Shown here: piece after piece, positions 49,732-59,525 of the stretch | Position numbering within the stretch: position 1 is the first letter of the stretch | Layout of the letters: the number at the start of each line of letters is the position of its first letter | Assembly (NCBI GenBank): GCA_002367105.1 | Contig: DFCS01000049.1 | Span: forward strand, 102,169-166,168 | DNA from: Hungatella sp. UBA3048 | GTDB lineage: Bacteria > Bacillota > Clostridia > Lachnospirales > Lachnospiraceae | DNA: 64,000 bases | Direction: 5' to 3' | The notes under the pieces: generated by a model | What the model was told of the DNA's origin: nothing | Database searches by the model: none | The model's input: only the letters and a program-made list of their open reading frames with translations | Translations under genes and position numbers: made by a program

Positions 49732-49908
49732 ATTATATATTCGAAACTCTACTTTATATACGAATCGTTATTTTATATACGAAACACTATTATTTATGTG
49801 AAACACCATTTTACAGCAAACCACTGTCTTATATAAGACCACTATTATATACGGACCATTATTATATATACGAACCACTATTTAAAATACAAACAACTAT
49901 TTTATATC
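49732..49908. repeat. Degenerate AT-rich tandem repeat array, about 9-10 units of ~19-20 bp
   Basis: Units approximate TTATATACGAAxCACTATT, with cores ATATTCGAA, ATATACGAA (twice), ATATACGGACC and ATATACGAACC spaced 17-22 bases. The array fills the gap between two convergent GNAT genes and runs to the stop of the second. Confidence 0.75.
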
Positions 49909-50532
49909 CCGGACCATGCAGTACTGTTTTAAACGAAACCGCTTTTCCACAATACTGAAAACCTTAAAACCGAAATGTTCATAAAATTTTACATTGTTTA
50001 CATTATGTGTTTCCAGGGAAATCATGAGCTTATTTTTATCTGCGTAGTCAATGGCTTCCCTTAACAGCAGAGAGGAAATCCCATGATGCTGCATGGCAGG
50101 CCTCACAGCCAGATAAATGAGGTGCAGCCGTTTCTCCTGGTTAAGACGATCAGTCCAGCTGGAATTCAAATACTCCCTGCCCTGGAAAAAATTCCAGAAA
50201 GTTTTTAAAGAAGGGTCCTCCTTGATCAGATAGCCGTCCGTTTTTAAAAGGGCGGCTGCCTCTGCCAGATAGTAATGAAAGGCATTATAAGGCTGGGATT
50301 CATCATCCACCACAAGGATCCCGTTAATATCCGGACTGTCGGCATATATTTCGCAAGTCTCTAAAAATTCCTCCATATCACATTCAAATAATTCCGGGAG
50401 CAGACGGCTCCTGGTTTTCCCGTCAGGGATCAACCTGCAATAAAGCGGATCTCCGGCAAAGCATTCAGTCAGCAGTTCCTTTAATTTCTCAACATCATCT
50501 TTTTTTACCCGGTACAATCGGTCGCTATCCAT
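49897..50532 (-). CDS. GNAT-family N-acetyltransferase
   Basis: A 211-residue protein. The acetyl-CoA domain has LIYLAVRPAMQHHGISSLLLREAI and LETHNVNNVKFYEHFGFKV. Substrate unknown; not closely similar to the convergent GNAT protein. The last residues lie in the repeat array. Confidence 0.87.
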   Translation of the reverse strand: MDSDRLYRVKKDDVEKLKELLTECFAGDPLYCRLIPDGKTRSRLLPELFECDMEEFLETCEIYADSPDINGILVVDDESQPYNAFHYYLAEAAALLKTDGYLIKEDPSLKTFWNFFQGREYLNSSWTDRLNQEKRLHLIYLAVRPAMQHHGISSLLLREAIDYADKNKLMISLETHNVNNVKFYEHFGFKVFSIVEKRFRLKQYCMVRDIK

Positions 50533-50806
50533 AATCTTAAACCTCTTCCATTTGCTTTAAACTCCGTACCATTTTTCACGGTGTACTTCTATTACTCTTC
50601 TTCTTTTGCTCTTTCTTTGTTTGTAATTTCCCCCTCCACTATTATATAATATAATACGTAAAAGTTGTACAGTACTTTACTACAGAAAGAGCGGTAAAAA
50701 AAGTGCGATCGACAACAAAAAACACCGGAGCTATACAGAAGATCCACGAACTTGTTAGAGAAACCGAAAAATCCGTTAAAAATTTAACGGAAATCGGAAA
50801 AGATAA
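50533..50806. other. Intergenic region between GNAT and YebC genes
   Basis: No convincing gene. Contains a perfect palindrome TCCGTTAAAAATTTAACGGA (50772-50791) beside the yebC terminator. A plus-strand frame from 50703 runs through both hairpins and is not credible. Confidence 0.5.
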
Positions 50807-50850
50807 AAAACGTGAGGAAGCCAGCTGGGCTTTTCCTCACGTTTTCTTTT
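50807..50850. terminator. Terminator of the yebC gene
   Basis: AAAACGTGAGGAA pairs with TTCCTCACGTTTT around a 13-base loop. The A-run on one side and T-run on the other make it bidirectional. Confidence 0.85.
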
Positions 50851-50859
50851 TGTATCCTG

Positions 50860-51588
50860 TTATTCACTCCAGTTATGGTAAGTGGCCTGTACGTCATCCT
50901 CCACATCAAGAAGATCCATAATCCGGTTCATCTTCTTAATGGAATCTTCATCTGTCAGTTCCACCCAGGTCTGAGGAATCATGGTAACATCCGCTTCCAC
51001 CATGGGGATACCAGCGGCCTCTAATGCCTCACGAACTGCGCTGAATTCCTCAGGTGCGGTAATTACTTCAAAGCTGTCCTCTTCTTCCGAAAAATCTTCG
51101 GCCCCTGCATCAAGGGAAACCATCATCAGTTCATCCGGATCCATCTCACATTCTTCCTTATCAATGATGATCTGGCCCTTTTTATCAAACATAAAGGACA
51201 CGCAGCCAGGAGTTCCCACATTGCCTCCGCCTTTTGTAAATGCGTTTCTTACGTTTGCTGCTGTCCGGTTCTTGTTGTCTGTCAGCGTATCTACGATGAT
51301 TGCAACCCCGTTAGGGCCGTATCCTTCGTATGTAATGGTCTCATAATTAACGGAGCCTGCATCGCCGGCCGCTTTTTTAATGCCACGGTCAATGGTATCG
51401 TTTGGCATATTATTGGCTTTTGCCTTTGCGATAATATCACGGAGTTTACTATTGTTTGCAGGGTCTGGTCCGCTTTCTTTCACCGCTACCGCCAATTCTC
51501 TTCCGAGGATAGTAAAAACCTTGCCTTTAGCCGCATCGTTTCTCTCTTTTTTGTGTTTAATATTCGCGAACTTTGAATGTCCTGACAT
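50860..51588 (-). CDS. YebC/PmpR family protein
   Basis: A 242-residue TACO1/YebC family protein. It begins MSGHSKFANIKHKKERNDAAKGK and contains NNSKLRDIIAKAKANNMPNDTI and the acidic C-terminal domain. YebC-type proteins were called transcription regulators, but recent work points to a role at the ribosome in relieving stalling on proline-rich stretches; which applies here is not shown by sequence. Single gene with a strong terminator. Confidence 0.93.
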   Translation of the reverse strand: MSGHSKFANIKHKKERNDAAKGKVFTILGRELAVAVKESGPDPANNSKLRDIIAKAKANNMPNDTIDRGIKKAAGDAGSVNYETITYEGYGPNGVAIIVDTLTDNKNRTAANVRNAFTKGGGNVGTPGCVSFMFDKKGQIIIDKEECEMDPDELMMVSLDAGAEDFSEEEDSFEVITAPEEFSAVREALEAAGIPMVEADVTMIPQTWVELTDEDSIKKMNRIMDLLDVEDDVQATYHNWSE

Positions 51589-51748
51589 TGTTCCAACACT
51601 CCTTTTCTTTCTCTACTTCGTCCTTATAATCTCTAATAAGTCAACATCTTTTCCATTTTAGCACTATTTTTTTCATCTTGCAAGAAAAATAATGCACAGC
51701 CGCCGATTCCCTCTTTTTTCCTGAGAACCAATGACAGCTGTGCCGGTA

Positions 51749-53155
51749 TTACATTTTTATGTCCGTGAAATCCTCACGAGCCTCAATTTTTCTAAGCTCC
51801 TGTTCTTCCTCATGCTCCACTTCCGGCTGCTCTTTCCGAACCCGGATGGTATGAATGATCTTATTTTCCACACGAAGGATTTTAAAACAATATCCAAGAA
51901 TAGACACCTCTGTCTCTTCCCCTTCCTGGGGAATCCGGTCCAGCCTGGATATCAGCAGGCCGTTGATGGTATCATAGGAGTCATAATCGTCCTCATCAAA
52001 CTCAATGTTCAAGACCCTTTCCACTTCTTCTAAAGGAGTCATGCCGTTGATTACATAGGTACCGTCGTCTGAGGGGACAATGTATTCTTCATCTACGTCA
52101 TATTCATCCATGATATTGCCCACAATTTCTTCCAGAATATCTTCCATTGTCACAATACCCGCTGTCTGCCCGTATTCATCCACTACGATTACCATATGGA
52201 TCTTTCTGGACTGCATTTCCTTAAACAGAGTATCAATATTCCTGGTTTCCGGAATGAAATGAGCTTCTCTGAGAAGCCCTTCAATCTCCCAAAGCTGGCG
52301 GGATGCATTCCTTTTATTTTCCACGGCTATAAGAGCATCCTTCATATGGAGGATCCCGATAATGTCATCCACGTCCTTTTTGTAAATCGGATAACGGGAA
52401 TTAAATCCCTCTTTCAGTATGAAATTCACTGCCTCCCGAAGAGTAATCTCGCCGTCCAAAGCGACCAAGTTCTTTCGGTGGGTCATAATATCCCCGGCTT
52501 CCTTATCATTCAGTTCGAAGATGTTTGTAATCATCTCCGCTTCTCTGGCCTCTAAAACGCCCTGTTCATGGCCCTCGTTCACCATGGACATGATGTCCTC
52601 TTCCGTAACGTTCTCATTATCTGATGCCATATCGATTCCCAACAGCTTTAGGACAAAGTAAGCGACCACATTTGCCAGCCAGGTAAAGGGGATAAGGGGT
52701 ATCATGATAAGGGATACTGCAGGCAGCATTCGATAGCCCCATTTTTCAGGGTTCTCTGCCGCACAGCGTTTTGGAATAATGATACCAAAGCTGATCAAAA
52801 GCACGATCAGTACAACGGAAACTAACAGCAGGCTTAAAAGGGATATCCATCGGCTTGGATATGCCCCGTCTCTTGTTAAGACGGTCCCAAGCCTTCCTCC
52901 CAGCTGCTCTAAAACAAAAGCCCCGGTTACCATACCGATTAAATTTGTGGTGATTTGTATCGTATTTACAAATCTGGTCGGTCGGTTAACAATATGTAAC
53001 AGCTGACCGGCCTTTTTACTACCTTCCTCCATCTGATGCTCCAGTTCGCTTGTATTCACGTTTTGGATTGCTGATCCAAACCCATAAAAAATAGCGTCCA
53101 ATACGATAAAAGCAATAAAAATAATCACGCGTATAAGCGGATTGCCATCGTCCAT
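51749..53155 (-). CDS. CNNM/CorC-type membrane protein with CBS domains (hemolysin C-like)
   Basis: A 468-residue membrane protein. The DUF21 (CNNM transmembrane) domain covers residues about 1-190 with four hydrophobic stretches. It is followed by two CBS domains (DIMTHRKNLVALDGEI and ... IHMVIVVDEYGQTAGIVTMEDILEEIVGNI in parts) and a CorC_HlyC domain (DDGTYVINGMTPLEEV). Such proteins are linked to Mg2+ or Co2+ handling. The hemolysin label is historical. Single gene. Confidence 0.9.
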   Translation of the reverse strand: MDDGNPLIRVIIFIAFIVLDAIFYGFGSAIQNVNTSELEHQMEEGSKKAGQLLHIVNRPTRFVNTIQITTNLIGMVTGAFVLEQLGGRLGTVLTRDGAYPSRWISLLSLLLVSVVLIVLLISFGIIIPKRCAAENPEKWGYRMLPAVSLIMIPLIPFTWLANVVAYFVLKLLGIDMASDNENVTEEDIMSMVNEGHEQGVLEAREAEMITNIFELNDKEAGDIMTHRKNLVALDGEITLREAVNFILKEGFNSRYPIYKKDVDDIIGILHMKDALIAVENKRNASRQLWEIEGLLREAHFIPETRNIDTLFKEMQSRKIHMVIVVDEYGQTAGIVTMEDILEEIVGNIMDEYDVDEEYIVPSDDGTYVINGMTPLEEVERVLNIEFDEDDYDSYDTINGLLISRLDRIPQEGEETEVSILGYCFKILRVENKIIHTIRVRKEQPEVEHEEEQELRKIEAREDFTDIKM

Positions 53156-53250
53156 TCTAAAAATCTACTCCTTTTGTTATTTATCATTCGTATTTTAACT
53201 CGTAACTATTTAGAAATATACCATTTTATCTGCATTCCGTCAATGGTGAA

Positions 53251-53598
53251 CTATGTATCCAGTTCCAGGCTCACCCTTAAAGCACAGTCCACTTCCTGCT
53301 GAAGTTCCTCGTCAATATGACAAATCTTTTCTTTCAGCCTCTGCTTATCAATGGTGCGAAGCTGCTCTAAAAGAATCACCGAATCTTTTATCATATCGCA
53401 TTTTTTTGTATCCAGCTCCACATGGGTGGGAAGCTTTGCCTTATTCATTCTTGATGTAATTGCCGCACAGATCACGGTAGGGCTATGTTTATTGCCTATG
53501 TCGTTCTGTATAATAAGAACCGGACGGATCCCGCCCTGCTCAGAGCCTACCACCGGCCTTAAATCTGCATAATAAATGTCTCCACGTCTGATAATCAC
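53251..53598 (-). CDS. mazF: MazF/PemK (NdoA) endoribonuclease toxin without a visible antitoxin
   Basis: A 115-residue single-strand mRNA interferase. The family start VIIRRGDIYYADLRPVVGSEQGG, the catalytic-region Arg in GIRPVLIIQN and ITSRMNKAKLPTHVEL are all present. I take the GTG at 53598 as start because GGAG lies 9 bases upstream and it gives the standard length; a TTG six codons earlier is less likely. In Bacilli a small antitoxin (EndoAI) gene sits between alr and mazF. Here the 206-base gap holds no such frame. Confidence 0.9.
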   Translation of the reverse strand: MIIRRGDIYYADLRPVVGSEQGGIRPVLIIQNDIGNKHSPTVICAAITSRMNKAKLPTHVELDTKKCDMIKDSVILLEQLRTIDKQRLKEKICHIDEELQQEVDCALRVSLELDT

Positions 53599-53804
53599 AC
53601 TCTCACACTCCGTCAATTATTTAGGAAGTCCGATTCGCCTAAAAGCTCACCGAACGGCTGATTTGCCAAATTCAGGCTGAATATAACCTTTGCCTTCATT
53701 CACAAATTATGCCTAAGTCTAGTATTGACCTTCTTTGACTCGAGTATTCACTTAAGTTTTTCCGCCGCATACCTTATCATATGTTTTGGACATGGAGTTT
53801 GTTA

Positions 53805-54992
53805 TCAGCCCTTGCAAAACCCTTCATAACAATCATTGAAATAATCTTTCGTACCTATGACCCGGCCGTTTTCAAGGTAAACCCGGGGTACCCGTTTGCC
53901 AATGTCGCAGACGATTTCATAATGGAAGCCGCCTCCGGCCGCAGCAAGCTCTTCTACCGTAATCTCTTCGTTTCCCTGCCTGCCAATCAAAACCACCTCA
54001 TCATCTTCCTCTGCGCCCTTTATTCCGGTCACATCTACCATGAACTGGTCCATGCAAACGCGTCCTAATATCCTGGCACGCTGACCCCTTATAAGCACTT
54101 CCCCTTTGCCGGAAAGATTTCTTGAATACCCGTCACCATATCCTACGGGAATCGTCGCGATCGTCATCTCCCTATCAGCGGTAAAGGTTCCTCCATAGCT
54201 TACAGAAGCTCCCGGCTCTATTTTTTTTATGTAAGAAATAAAGCTTTTTAATTCCATCGCAGGCTGAAGCCTGACCGTTTCCCTGTCAACCTCTCCTGAC
54301 GGATAAATACCGTAAATGGATATTCCGGCCCGTACTGCATGAAAATTGGCCCTCTGAAGATCCAGAATTCCGGCGCTGTTGGAGCAGTGAAGAACAGGGA
54401 TCGTGATCCCCCTGTCAGAAAGCATGGTTACAAATGACTGGTACTTTTCTATCTGTTTATCTGTGGCGGTTTTATCCCTTTCATCCGCCTTTGCAAAATG
54501 AGTGAACAGCCCTTCCACATCAATTCCCGGAAGGCCGCAGATTTTCACCGCCTCCTCTGCAGCTTCCTCTGTGACCGGATATCCGATCCGGCTCATGCCC
54601 GTATCCACCACCAGGTGTATTACTGCCTTTTTTCCCGCCTTTTCCGCCAGATCGGAAAGACGTTCCGCCCGTTTAAGCTGAAATATGGAAGAACTGATCC
54701 CATATTCTACCAAAAGGCTGTATCCTTCATAGGGAACAACACCAAGAACCAAAATAGGTTTTTTGATTCCGTGTTTTCTTAAAAGTACGCCTTCTTCCAC
54801 GGTGGCCACCGCATATCCCCATACATAAGAATCCATGGCCCAGGCTACCGGAACCGCTCCATGGCCGTATCCGTCTGATTTTACAACGCCGATTATCCTG
54901 GTTCCTTCCTTTAGATTTGCCTTCATAGCCTCCATGTTGTGGCGTATGGCATCTAAATCTACTGTTTCATAAACCCTGCTGTATAATTTCAT
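53805..54992 (-). CDS. alr: Alanine racemase
   Basis: PLP enzyme making D-alanine for peptidoglycan. The PLP lysine is in VVKSDGYGHGA, then SRIGYPV and the catalytic tyrosine region SVSYGGTFTADREM. From ATG 54992 (GAGGTGATAA upstream) it has 395 residues, normal for the family. It follows nnr by 39 bases; mazF lies downstream, the conserved alr-mazF order of Firmicutes. Confidence 0.94.
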   Translation of the reverse strand: MKLYSRVYETVDLDAIRHNMEAMKANLKEGTRIIGVVKSDGYGHGAVPVAWAMDSYVWGYAVATVEEGVLLRKHGIKKPILVLGVVPYEGYSLLVEYGISSSIFQLKRAERLSDLAEKAGKKAVIHLVVDTGMSRIGYPVTEEAAEEAVKICGLPGIDVEGLFTHFAKADERDKTATDKQIEKYQSFVTMLSDRGITIPVLHCSNSAGILDLQRANFHAVRAGISIYGIYPSGEVDRETVRLQPAMELKSFISYIKKIEPGASVSYGGTFTADREMTIATIPVGYGDGYSRNLSGKGEVLIRGQRARILGRVCMDQFMVDVTGIKGAEEDDEVVLIGRQGNEEITVEELAAAGGGFHYEIVCDIGKRVPRVYLENGRVIGTKDYFNDCYEGFCKG

Positions 54993-55031
54993 CACTTTAT
55001 CACCTCGTTTATTTCTACAGGCATTTACTCC

Positions 55032-56540
55032 CTAACGTACTAAATGTATCTCTTCCGCCAGTTCCCTGGCTAGAAGGCTGTGATCTCCCTGCTTCTCTTT
55101 AACCATGTCTCCGGCACGGCCATGAAGCCACACACCAAAGGCCGCAGCATCAGACTCTTCCAGACCCAGAGCCAGAAGCCCGGCTATGATCCCGGTCAGC
55201 ACATCTCCTGATCCGGCTTTTGCCATGGCACTGTTGCCACTTCCATTGACATAGGTTCTTTGATCCTTTAAGGCCCCAATCGTCACCGCGTCCTTTAACA
55301 CGCATGTGATACCGAACCGGTCCGCATATTCTCTGGCAGTGGTGACCAGCTGTTTCTGTATGGTTTCCACAGCGCTTCCCGTAAGCCTTGCCATTTCTCC
55401 CAAATGAGGAGTCACAATGATATTTTCCGTAAAATAGCTGGTCAGCTCCGGGTTTGAAGCAATGGTGCCAAGCCCATCTGCATCCAGGACAATGGGAACA
55501 TAGGCATTCGCCAGGACCTCTTCCACCAGGTTCCTTACATAGGCTTCCTGCCCAAGCCCCGGTCCCAGAACAATGGCGGTAGCCCACTCGCACTGCTTTA
55601 CCAAAAGCTTTTTAAATCCTTCCGTCCCTGCTTCTGCTTCCTCCGCTTCATACGTGGTAATAATGGCTTCCGGAAGTCCGGTTTGAAGGATGGTCCGGTT
55701 TTCTTCCACTGTGAAAATTTTCACCAGGCCTGCTCCTGTCCGGTAAGCGGCAAGGGCACTTAAATAGGCAGCCCCGCTCATGTTTTTAGATCCGGCCACA
55801 ATAAGGACCTTTCCGAAGCTCCCTTTATTGGAATAGGCCGGACGCTTTGGAAGCTGCTTCCCATCCTCCGGATCCAGAGTAAAATATTCTGTCTTAAGGC
55901 GTTCTAAGCTCTCCCCTGGAAAACCGATGTCGGCTACAAGCACCTTTCCGCTGTATTCCTTTCCGGGATAGAGCATGGTTCCCAGCTTTTCATAGCCGAA
56001 TGTGACGGTTATGTCTGCCTTTAAGGCAATCCCCATGATCTGACCCGTATCCGAATGAATGCCCGAAGGAATATCCACGGCCACCGTAAATTTCGGCCGG
56101 CAGCGGAGGATTGTCTCCAGGATCTCGCGGTATCTGCCAAGAATCTCCCGGTCCAGCCCCACGCCGAAAAGTGCGTCAATGAGAATATCGCAGCTACCGG
56201 GAATGAGATCAGAAAATCCTGCCAGATTGACACCCGTACGTTCTGCGATGGAAACCTGAGTCAGATATTCACTGCTTCCCTTGTCTCTTCCGGCAGCCAG
56301 TAAGACAAAAACCATATATCCTTTCAAATGCAGCATTCTGGCAGCCGCGACCCCATCCGCTCCATTATTGCCGTTTCCGCATAAAATCCATATCCGGTCA
56401 GTTTTCTGCCCCTGCTTCATCACTTCTTCTGTAACCGCCAGGGCGGCCCGTTCCATAAGCACCAGAGAGGGAATTCCTATATTCTCTATGGTGTAGCGGT
56501 CCACCTGCTTCATCTGTCCTCCTGTAACCAGATATCTCAT
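55032..56540 (-). CDS. nnr: Bifunctional NAD(P)H-hydrate epimerase/dehydratase
   Basis: Repairs damaged NAD(P)H hydrates: epimerisation of the R form by the N-terminal YjeF domain (ILCGNGNNGADGVAAARMLH) and ADP-dependent dehydration by the C-terminal carbohydrate kinase-like domain (PAYSNKGSFGKVLIVAGSK, NGSGNSAMAKAGSGDVLTGIIAGL). ATG 56540 (MRYLVTGGQMKQVD) is chosen because GTGGGAG precedes it by 5 bases; this gives 502 residues. The holo-ACP synthase gene often found beside it is absent. First gene before alr. Confidence 0.92.
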   Translation of the reverse strand: MRYLVTGGQMKQVDRYTIENIGIPSLVLMERAALAVTEEVMKQGQKTDRIWILCGNGNNGADGVAAARMLHLKGYMVFVLLAAGRDKGSSEYLTQVSIAERTGVNLAGFSDLIPGSCDILIDALFGVGLDREILGRYREILETILRCRPKFTVAVDIPSGIHSDTGQIMGIALKADITVTFGYEKLGTMLYPGKEYSGKVLVADIGFPGESLERLKTEYFTLDPEDGKQLPKRPAYSNKGSFGKVLIVAGSKNMSGAAYLSALAAYRTGAGLVKIFTVEENRTILQTGLPEAIITTYEAEEAEAGTEGFKKLLVKQCEWATAIVLGPGLGQEAYVRNLVEEVLANAYVPIVLDADGLGTIASNPELTSYFTENIIVTPHLGEMARLTGSAVETIQKQLVTTAREYADRFGITCVLKDAVTIGALKDQRTYVNGSGNSAMAKAGSGDVLTGIIAGLLALGLEESDAAAFGVWLHGRAGDMVKEKQGDHSLLARELAEEIHLVR

Positions 56541-56595
56541 ATATCTCCCACCTTTCCGCTTTCCTGCCCGCGCTTTTGGGGCAAAAGGGTCTATA

Positions 56596-56638
56596 GAAAA
56601 ACTACCGGCAGCGAAGAGACTTCCCTTCACCTGCCGGC
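56596..56638 (-). terminator. Terminator of the rex gene
   Basis: CTGCCGG (56631-56637) pairs with CCGGCAG (56605-56611) on the minus strand, followed by GTTTTTC. It begins about 8 bases after the rex stop and overlaps the leader of nnr. Confidence 0.65.
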
Positions 56639-56645
56639 AGGCATG

Positions 56646-57317
56646 TTACTCCATTATTTCAGATTGTCTGTTTCTTTCTTCCTCGCTGTCCTGTATACTG
56701 CATACCCGGTAGGATAACCGCATCAGGCTTTCCGATAGATGGACATTCTCCACAACCACATCATCCGGCACGCTTAAATCCGTATGGGCAAAATTCCAGA
56801 TCGCCTTGATTCCTGCCTTCACAAGGCGGTCTGCAATCTCCGGCGCCTTTGTCTTTGGAATGGTCAGAGCTGCGATCTGGACATCATTATCTTTTACGAA
56901 CTGCTCCAGATCATCTACGCTGCGGATCTCTATCCCGCGGACCACAAGGCCGATCAGACGCGGATTGATATCAAACATCCCTTTAATGAGGAAACCCCGC
57001 TTTTCAAAGTTTGCATAATTGGCAATTGCCTGTCCTAAATTTCCAGCGCCTATGATAATGATATTATGCTGCCTGTCTATTCCCAATATCTTCCCGATCT
57101 CTGCATATAAATACTTTACATTATACCCATAGCCCTGCTGGCCGAATCCGCCGAAATTATTCAAATCCTGGCGGATCTGAGAAGCGGTCACTTTCATTCG
57201 TACACTTAAATCATTGGAGGAAATTCGTTCTACTCCATCTTCTAGTAATTCGCCCAGATACCGGTAATATCTCGGAAGCCTGGTAATCACTGCTTTGGAA
57301 ATTTCTTTCTCTGACAC
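56646..57317 (-). CDS. rex: Redox-sensing transcriptional repressor Rex
   Basis: Senses NADH/NAD+ ratio and represses fermentation genes at high NAD+. The 223-residue protein has the winged helix (LPRYYRYLGELLEDGVERISSNDL and ASQIRQDLNNFGGFGQQGYGY) and the Rossmann domain IIIGAGNLGQAIANY, plus MFDINPRLIG. Single gene with its own terminator. Confidence 0.95.
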   Translation of the reverse strand: MSEKEISKAVITRLPRYYRYLGELLEDGVERISSNDLSVRMKVTASQIRQDLNNFGGFGQQGYGYNVKYLYAEIGKILGIDRQHNIIIIGAGNLGQAIANYANFEKRGFLIKGMFDINPRLIGLVVRGIEIRSVDDLEQFVKDNDVQIAALTIPKTKAPEIADRLVKAGIKAIWNFAHTDLSVPDDVVVENVHLSESLMRLSYRVCSIQDSEEERNRQSEIME

Positions 57318-57520
57318 TTCTTCACCTTCTTTAACTTAATCTGACTAATATTATTATAACTGCGTGACAAAATAATGTCAAACGGGTTTTATCATTGTAT
57401 CCTTGAAAAAAGGAAGGACCTATATTATACTATTTCTATTGCCTTACATTTATACAGAAAGATAACACCCTTCGGATATACTTATATGCCATAAAACAGG
57501 CAGGAAAGAGGAAATGAAAC

Positions 57521-59434
57521 ATGATTTTGTCATGCAATAATATAAGCAAAGCATTTGGAAGCAATCAAGTGATCAAGCATGCTTCCTTTCATATAGAGGA
57601 CCATGAAAAAGCCGCTATTGTTGGAATTAACGGCGCAGGAAAATCCACACTGTTAAAAATCATCATCGGAGAACTTCCCGCCGATGAAGGAGATGTGGTT
57701 GTATCCAAGGGGAAATCCATCGGCTATCTGTCCCAGCATCAGGATTTGTCAGGAGAGCGGACCGTATATGAAGAAGTACTGGAGACCAAGCGGCCTGTTA
57801 TGGAAATGGAAGCAAAGATCCGCCAGCTTGAAGTGGATATGAAGCACGCAGCGGGCGAGGAGCTGGAAGCCATGCTATCCACCTACAGCAGGCTCAACCA
57901 CGAATTTGAGCTGATAAACGGATATGCCTATCAAAGCGAAGTAACAGGAGTACTAAAAGGACTTGGATTTACGGAAGAAGAATTCCATAAACCTGTCATG
58001 TCATTATCCGGCGGCCAGAAGACCCGTGTATCTTTAGGCCGGCTCCTTCTCACCAAACCAGACATCATCCTGCTTGATGAGCCTACCAACCACTTGGATA
58101 TGGAATCCATCGCATGGCTGGAAGGATATTTAATCAATTATGACGGCAGTGTAATCATCGTTGCCCATGACCGCTATTTCCTTGACCGGGTGGTCACGAA
58201 AATAATGGAACTGGATAACGGCCTTATGACCGTATATCAGGGAAACTACACCGATTACAGCGGAAAGCGTGCCATGATCCGGGAAGCCCAGATGAAAGCA
58301 TATTTAAACCAGCAGCAGGAAATTAAGCATCAGGAAGAGGTCATCACCAAATTAAAGTCTTTTAACCGGGAAAAATCCATCAAGCGGGCGGAAAGCCGGG
58401 AAAAGATGCTGGAAAAAATTGAAGTTCTGGAAAAACCAATGGAAATAAATGATGAGATGCGGATCCGTCTGGAACCTAATATCATCAGCGGAAACGATGT
58501 CCTCACAGTCCGCGGTCTGGGGAAGGCCTTCCATCAGAACCGGCTTTTTGAAAACGTTAATTTTGAAATCAAACGAGGAGAACGGGTGGCGATTATCGGC
58601 GGAAACGGAACCGGCAAAACCACCATTCTTAAAATGTTAAACGGTATATTAGAACCGGATAAAGGAGAAATCTCCTTAGGCTCCAAGGTACATATCGGTT
58701 ATTATGACCAGGAGCATCAGGTTCTAAATATGGAAAAGATCCTTTTTAATGAGCTGCAGGATACCTACCCTTCCATGAACAATACCCAGATCCGCAACAT
58801 CCTGGCTGCTTTTTTATTTACCGGAGACGATGTTTTCAAGCGGGTAAAAGATTTAAGCGGCGGTGAACGGGGACGGGTATCCCTGGCAAAGCTGATGCTT
58901 TCTGAAGCTAACTTCCTTATACTGGATGAGCCTACCAACCACTTGGATATTACCTCCAAAGAAATTCTGGAGGATGCCCTGGTCAATTATACGGGAACCA
59001 TTCTTTACGTATCCCATGACCGTTATTTCATTAACAAAACAGCAACCAGAATCCTGGATTTAACCAATCAGACTCTGATCAATTACATCGGCAATTATGA
59101 TTACTATCTGGAAAAGAAAGAGATCATGACCAGTTTGTACACTGCCCCTCTTTCTGCAAAGGCTGCTGCCCCAGAGGAAATCTCCGAGACCAAGCTGGAC
59201 TGGAAAGCGCAAAAAGAAGAGCAGGCCCGTATTCGCAAACGCCAGAATGAATTAAAGAAAACAGAGGATGAGATCCACAAATTAGAAACCAGAGACGGAG
59301 AAATTGATGAATTGCTTGGTAAGGAAGAGATTTTTACCGATGTCTCAAAGTTAGTTGAGCTTAATAACGAAAAGGAAACGATCCGGCTGCGGTTGGAAGA
59401 GTTGTATGAGCTGTGGGAAGACCTGGCAGAATAA
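57521..59434 (+). CDS. ABC-F family ATPase (YdiF/Uup-like)
   Basis: A 637-residue soluble protein with two ABC domains: Walker A GINGAGKSTLLK (about 33-44) and GGNGTGKTTILK (about 353-364), signatures LSGGQKTRVSLGR and LSGGERGRVSLAK, and Walker B LLDEPTNHLDM / LDEPTNHLDI. Between them is the P-site tRNA interaction linker (EAQMKAYLNQQQEI ... KSIKRAESREKML). A C-terminal coiled coil of about 100 residues follows. ABC-F proteins act on ribosomes in translation or antibiotic protection. The Uup/YdiF type with coiled-coil tail is a housekeeping form. No membrane domains. Confidence 0.9.
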   Translation: MILSCNNISKAFGSNQVIKHASFHIEDHEKAAIVGINGAGKSTLLKIIIGELPADEGDVVVSKGKSIGYLSQHQDLSGERTVYEEVLETKRPVMEMEAKIRQLEVDMKHAAGEELEAMLSTYSRLNHEFELINGYAYQSEVTGVLKGLGFTEEEFHKPVMSLSGGQKTRVSLGRLLLTKPDIILLDEPTNHLDMESIAWLEGYLINYDGSVIIVAHDRYFLDRVVTKIMELDNGLMTVYQGNYTDYSGKRAMIREAQMKAYLNQQQEIKHQEEVITKLKSFNREKSIKRAESREKMLEKIEVLEKPMEINDEMRIRLEPNIISGNDVLTVRGLGKAFHQNRLFENVNFEIKRGERVAIIGGNGTGKTTILKMLNGILEPDKGEISLGSKVHIGYYDQEHQVLNMEKILFNELQDTYPSMNNTQIRNILAAFLFTGDDVFKRVKDLSGGERGRVSLAKLMLSEANFLILDEPTNHLDITSKEILEDALVNYTGTILYVSHDRYFINKTATRILDLTNQTLINYIGNYDYYLEKKEIMTSLYTAPLSAKAAAPEEISETKLDWKAQKEEQARIRKRQNELKKTEDEIHKLETRDGEIDELLGKEEIFTDVSKLVELNNEKETIRLRLEELYELWEDLAE

Positions 59435-59449
59435 ACGTCAGAAGAAAAA

Positions 59450-59477
59450 GGGCTGTCCTTTATAAAAGGGCAGCTCT
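59450..59477 (+). terminator. Terminator of the ABC-F gene
   Basis: GGGCTG-CCTTT pairs with AAAxGGxCAGCTC around a short loop, 15 bases after the ABC-F stop. Moderate T-run. Confidence 0.65.
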
Positions 59478-59525
59478 ATTAAAAGCAAATCTATTAACTT
59501 CTTTCTGTTTTTATTAAACGGCTTA

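Noticed and set aside
49732..49908. CRISPR array
   Set aside because: Units are degenerate, about 20 bp, without unique spacers, and no cas genes are present.
50703..50921. Plus-strand frame with a Lys/Glu-rich start
   Set aside because: It reads through a palindrome and the yebC terminator into yebC antisense; probably spurious.
53617..53804. Antitoxin gene between alr and mazF
   Set aside because: Only frames of 13-18 codons without an antitoxin pattern.
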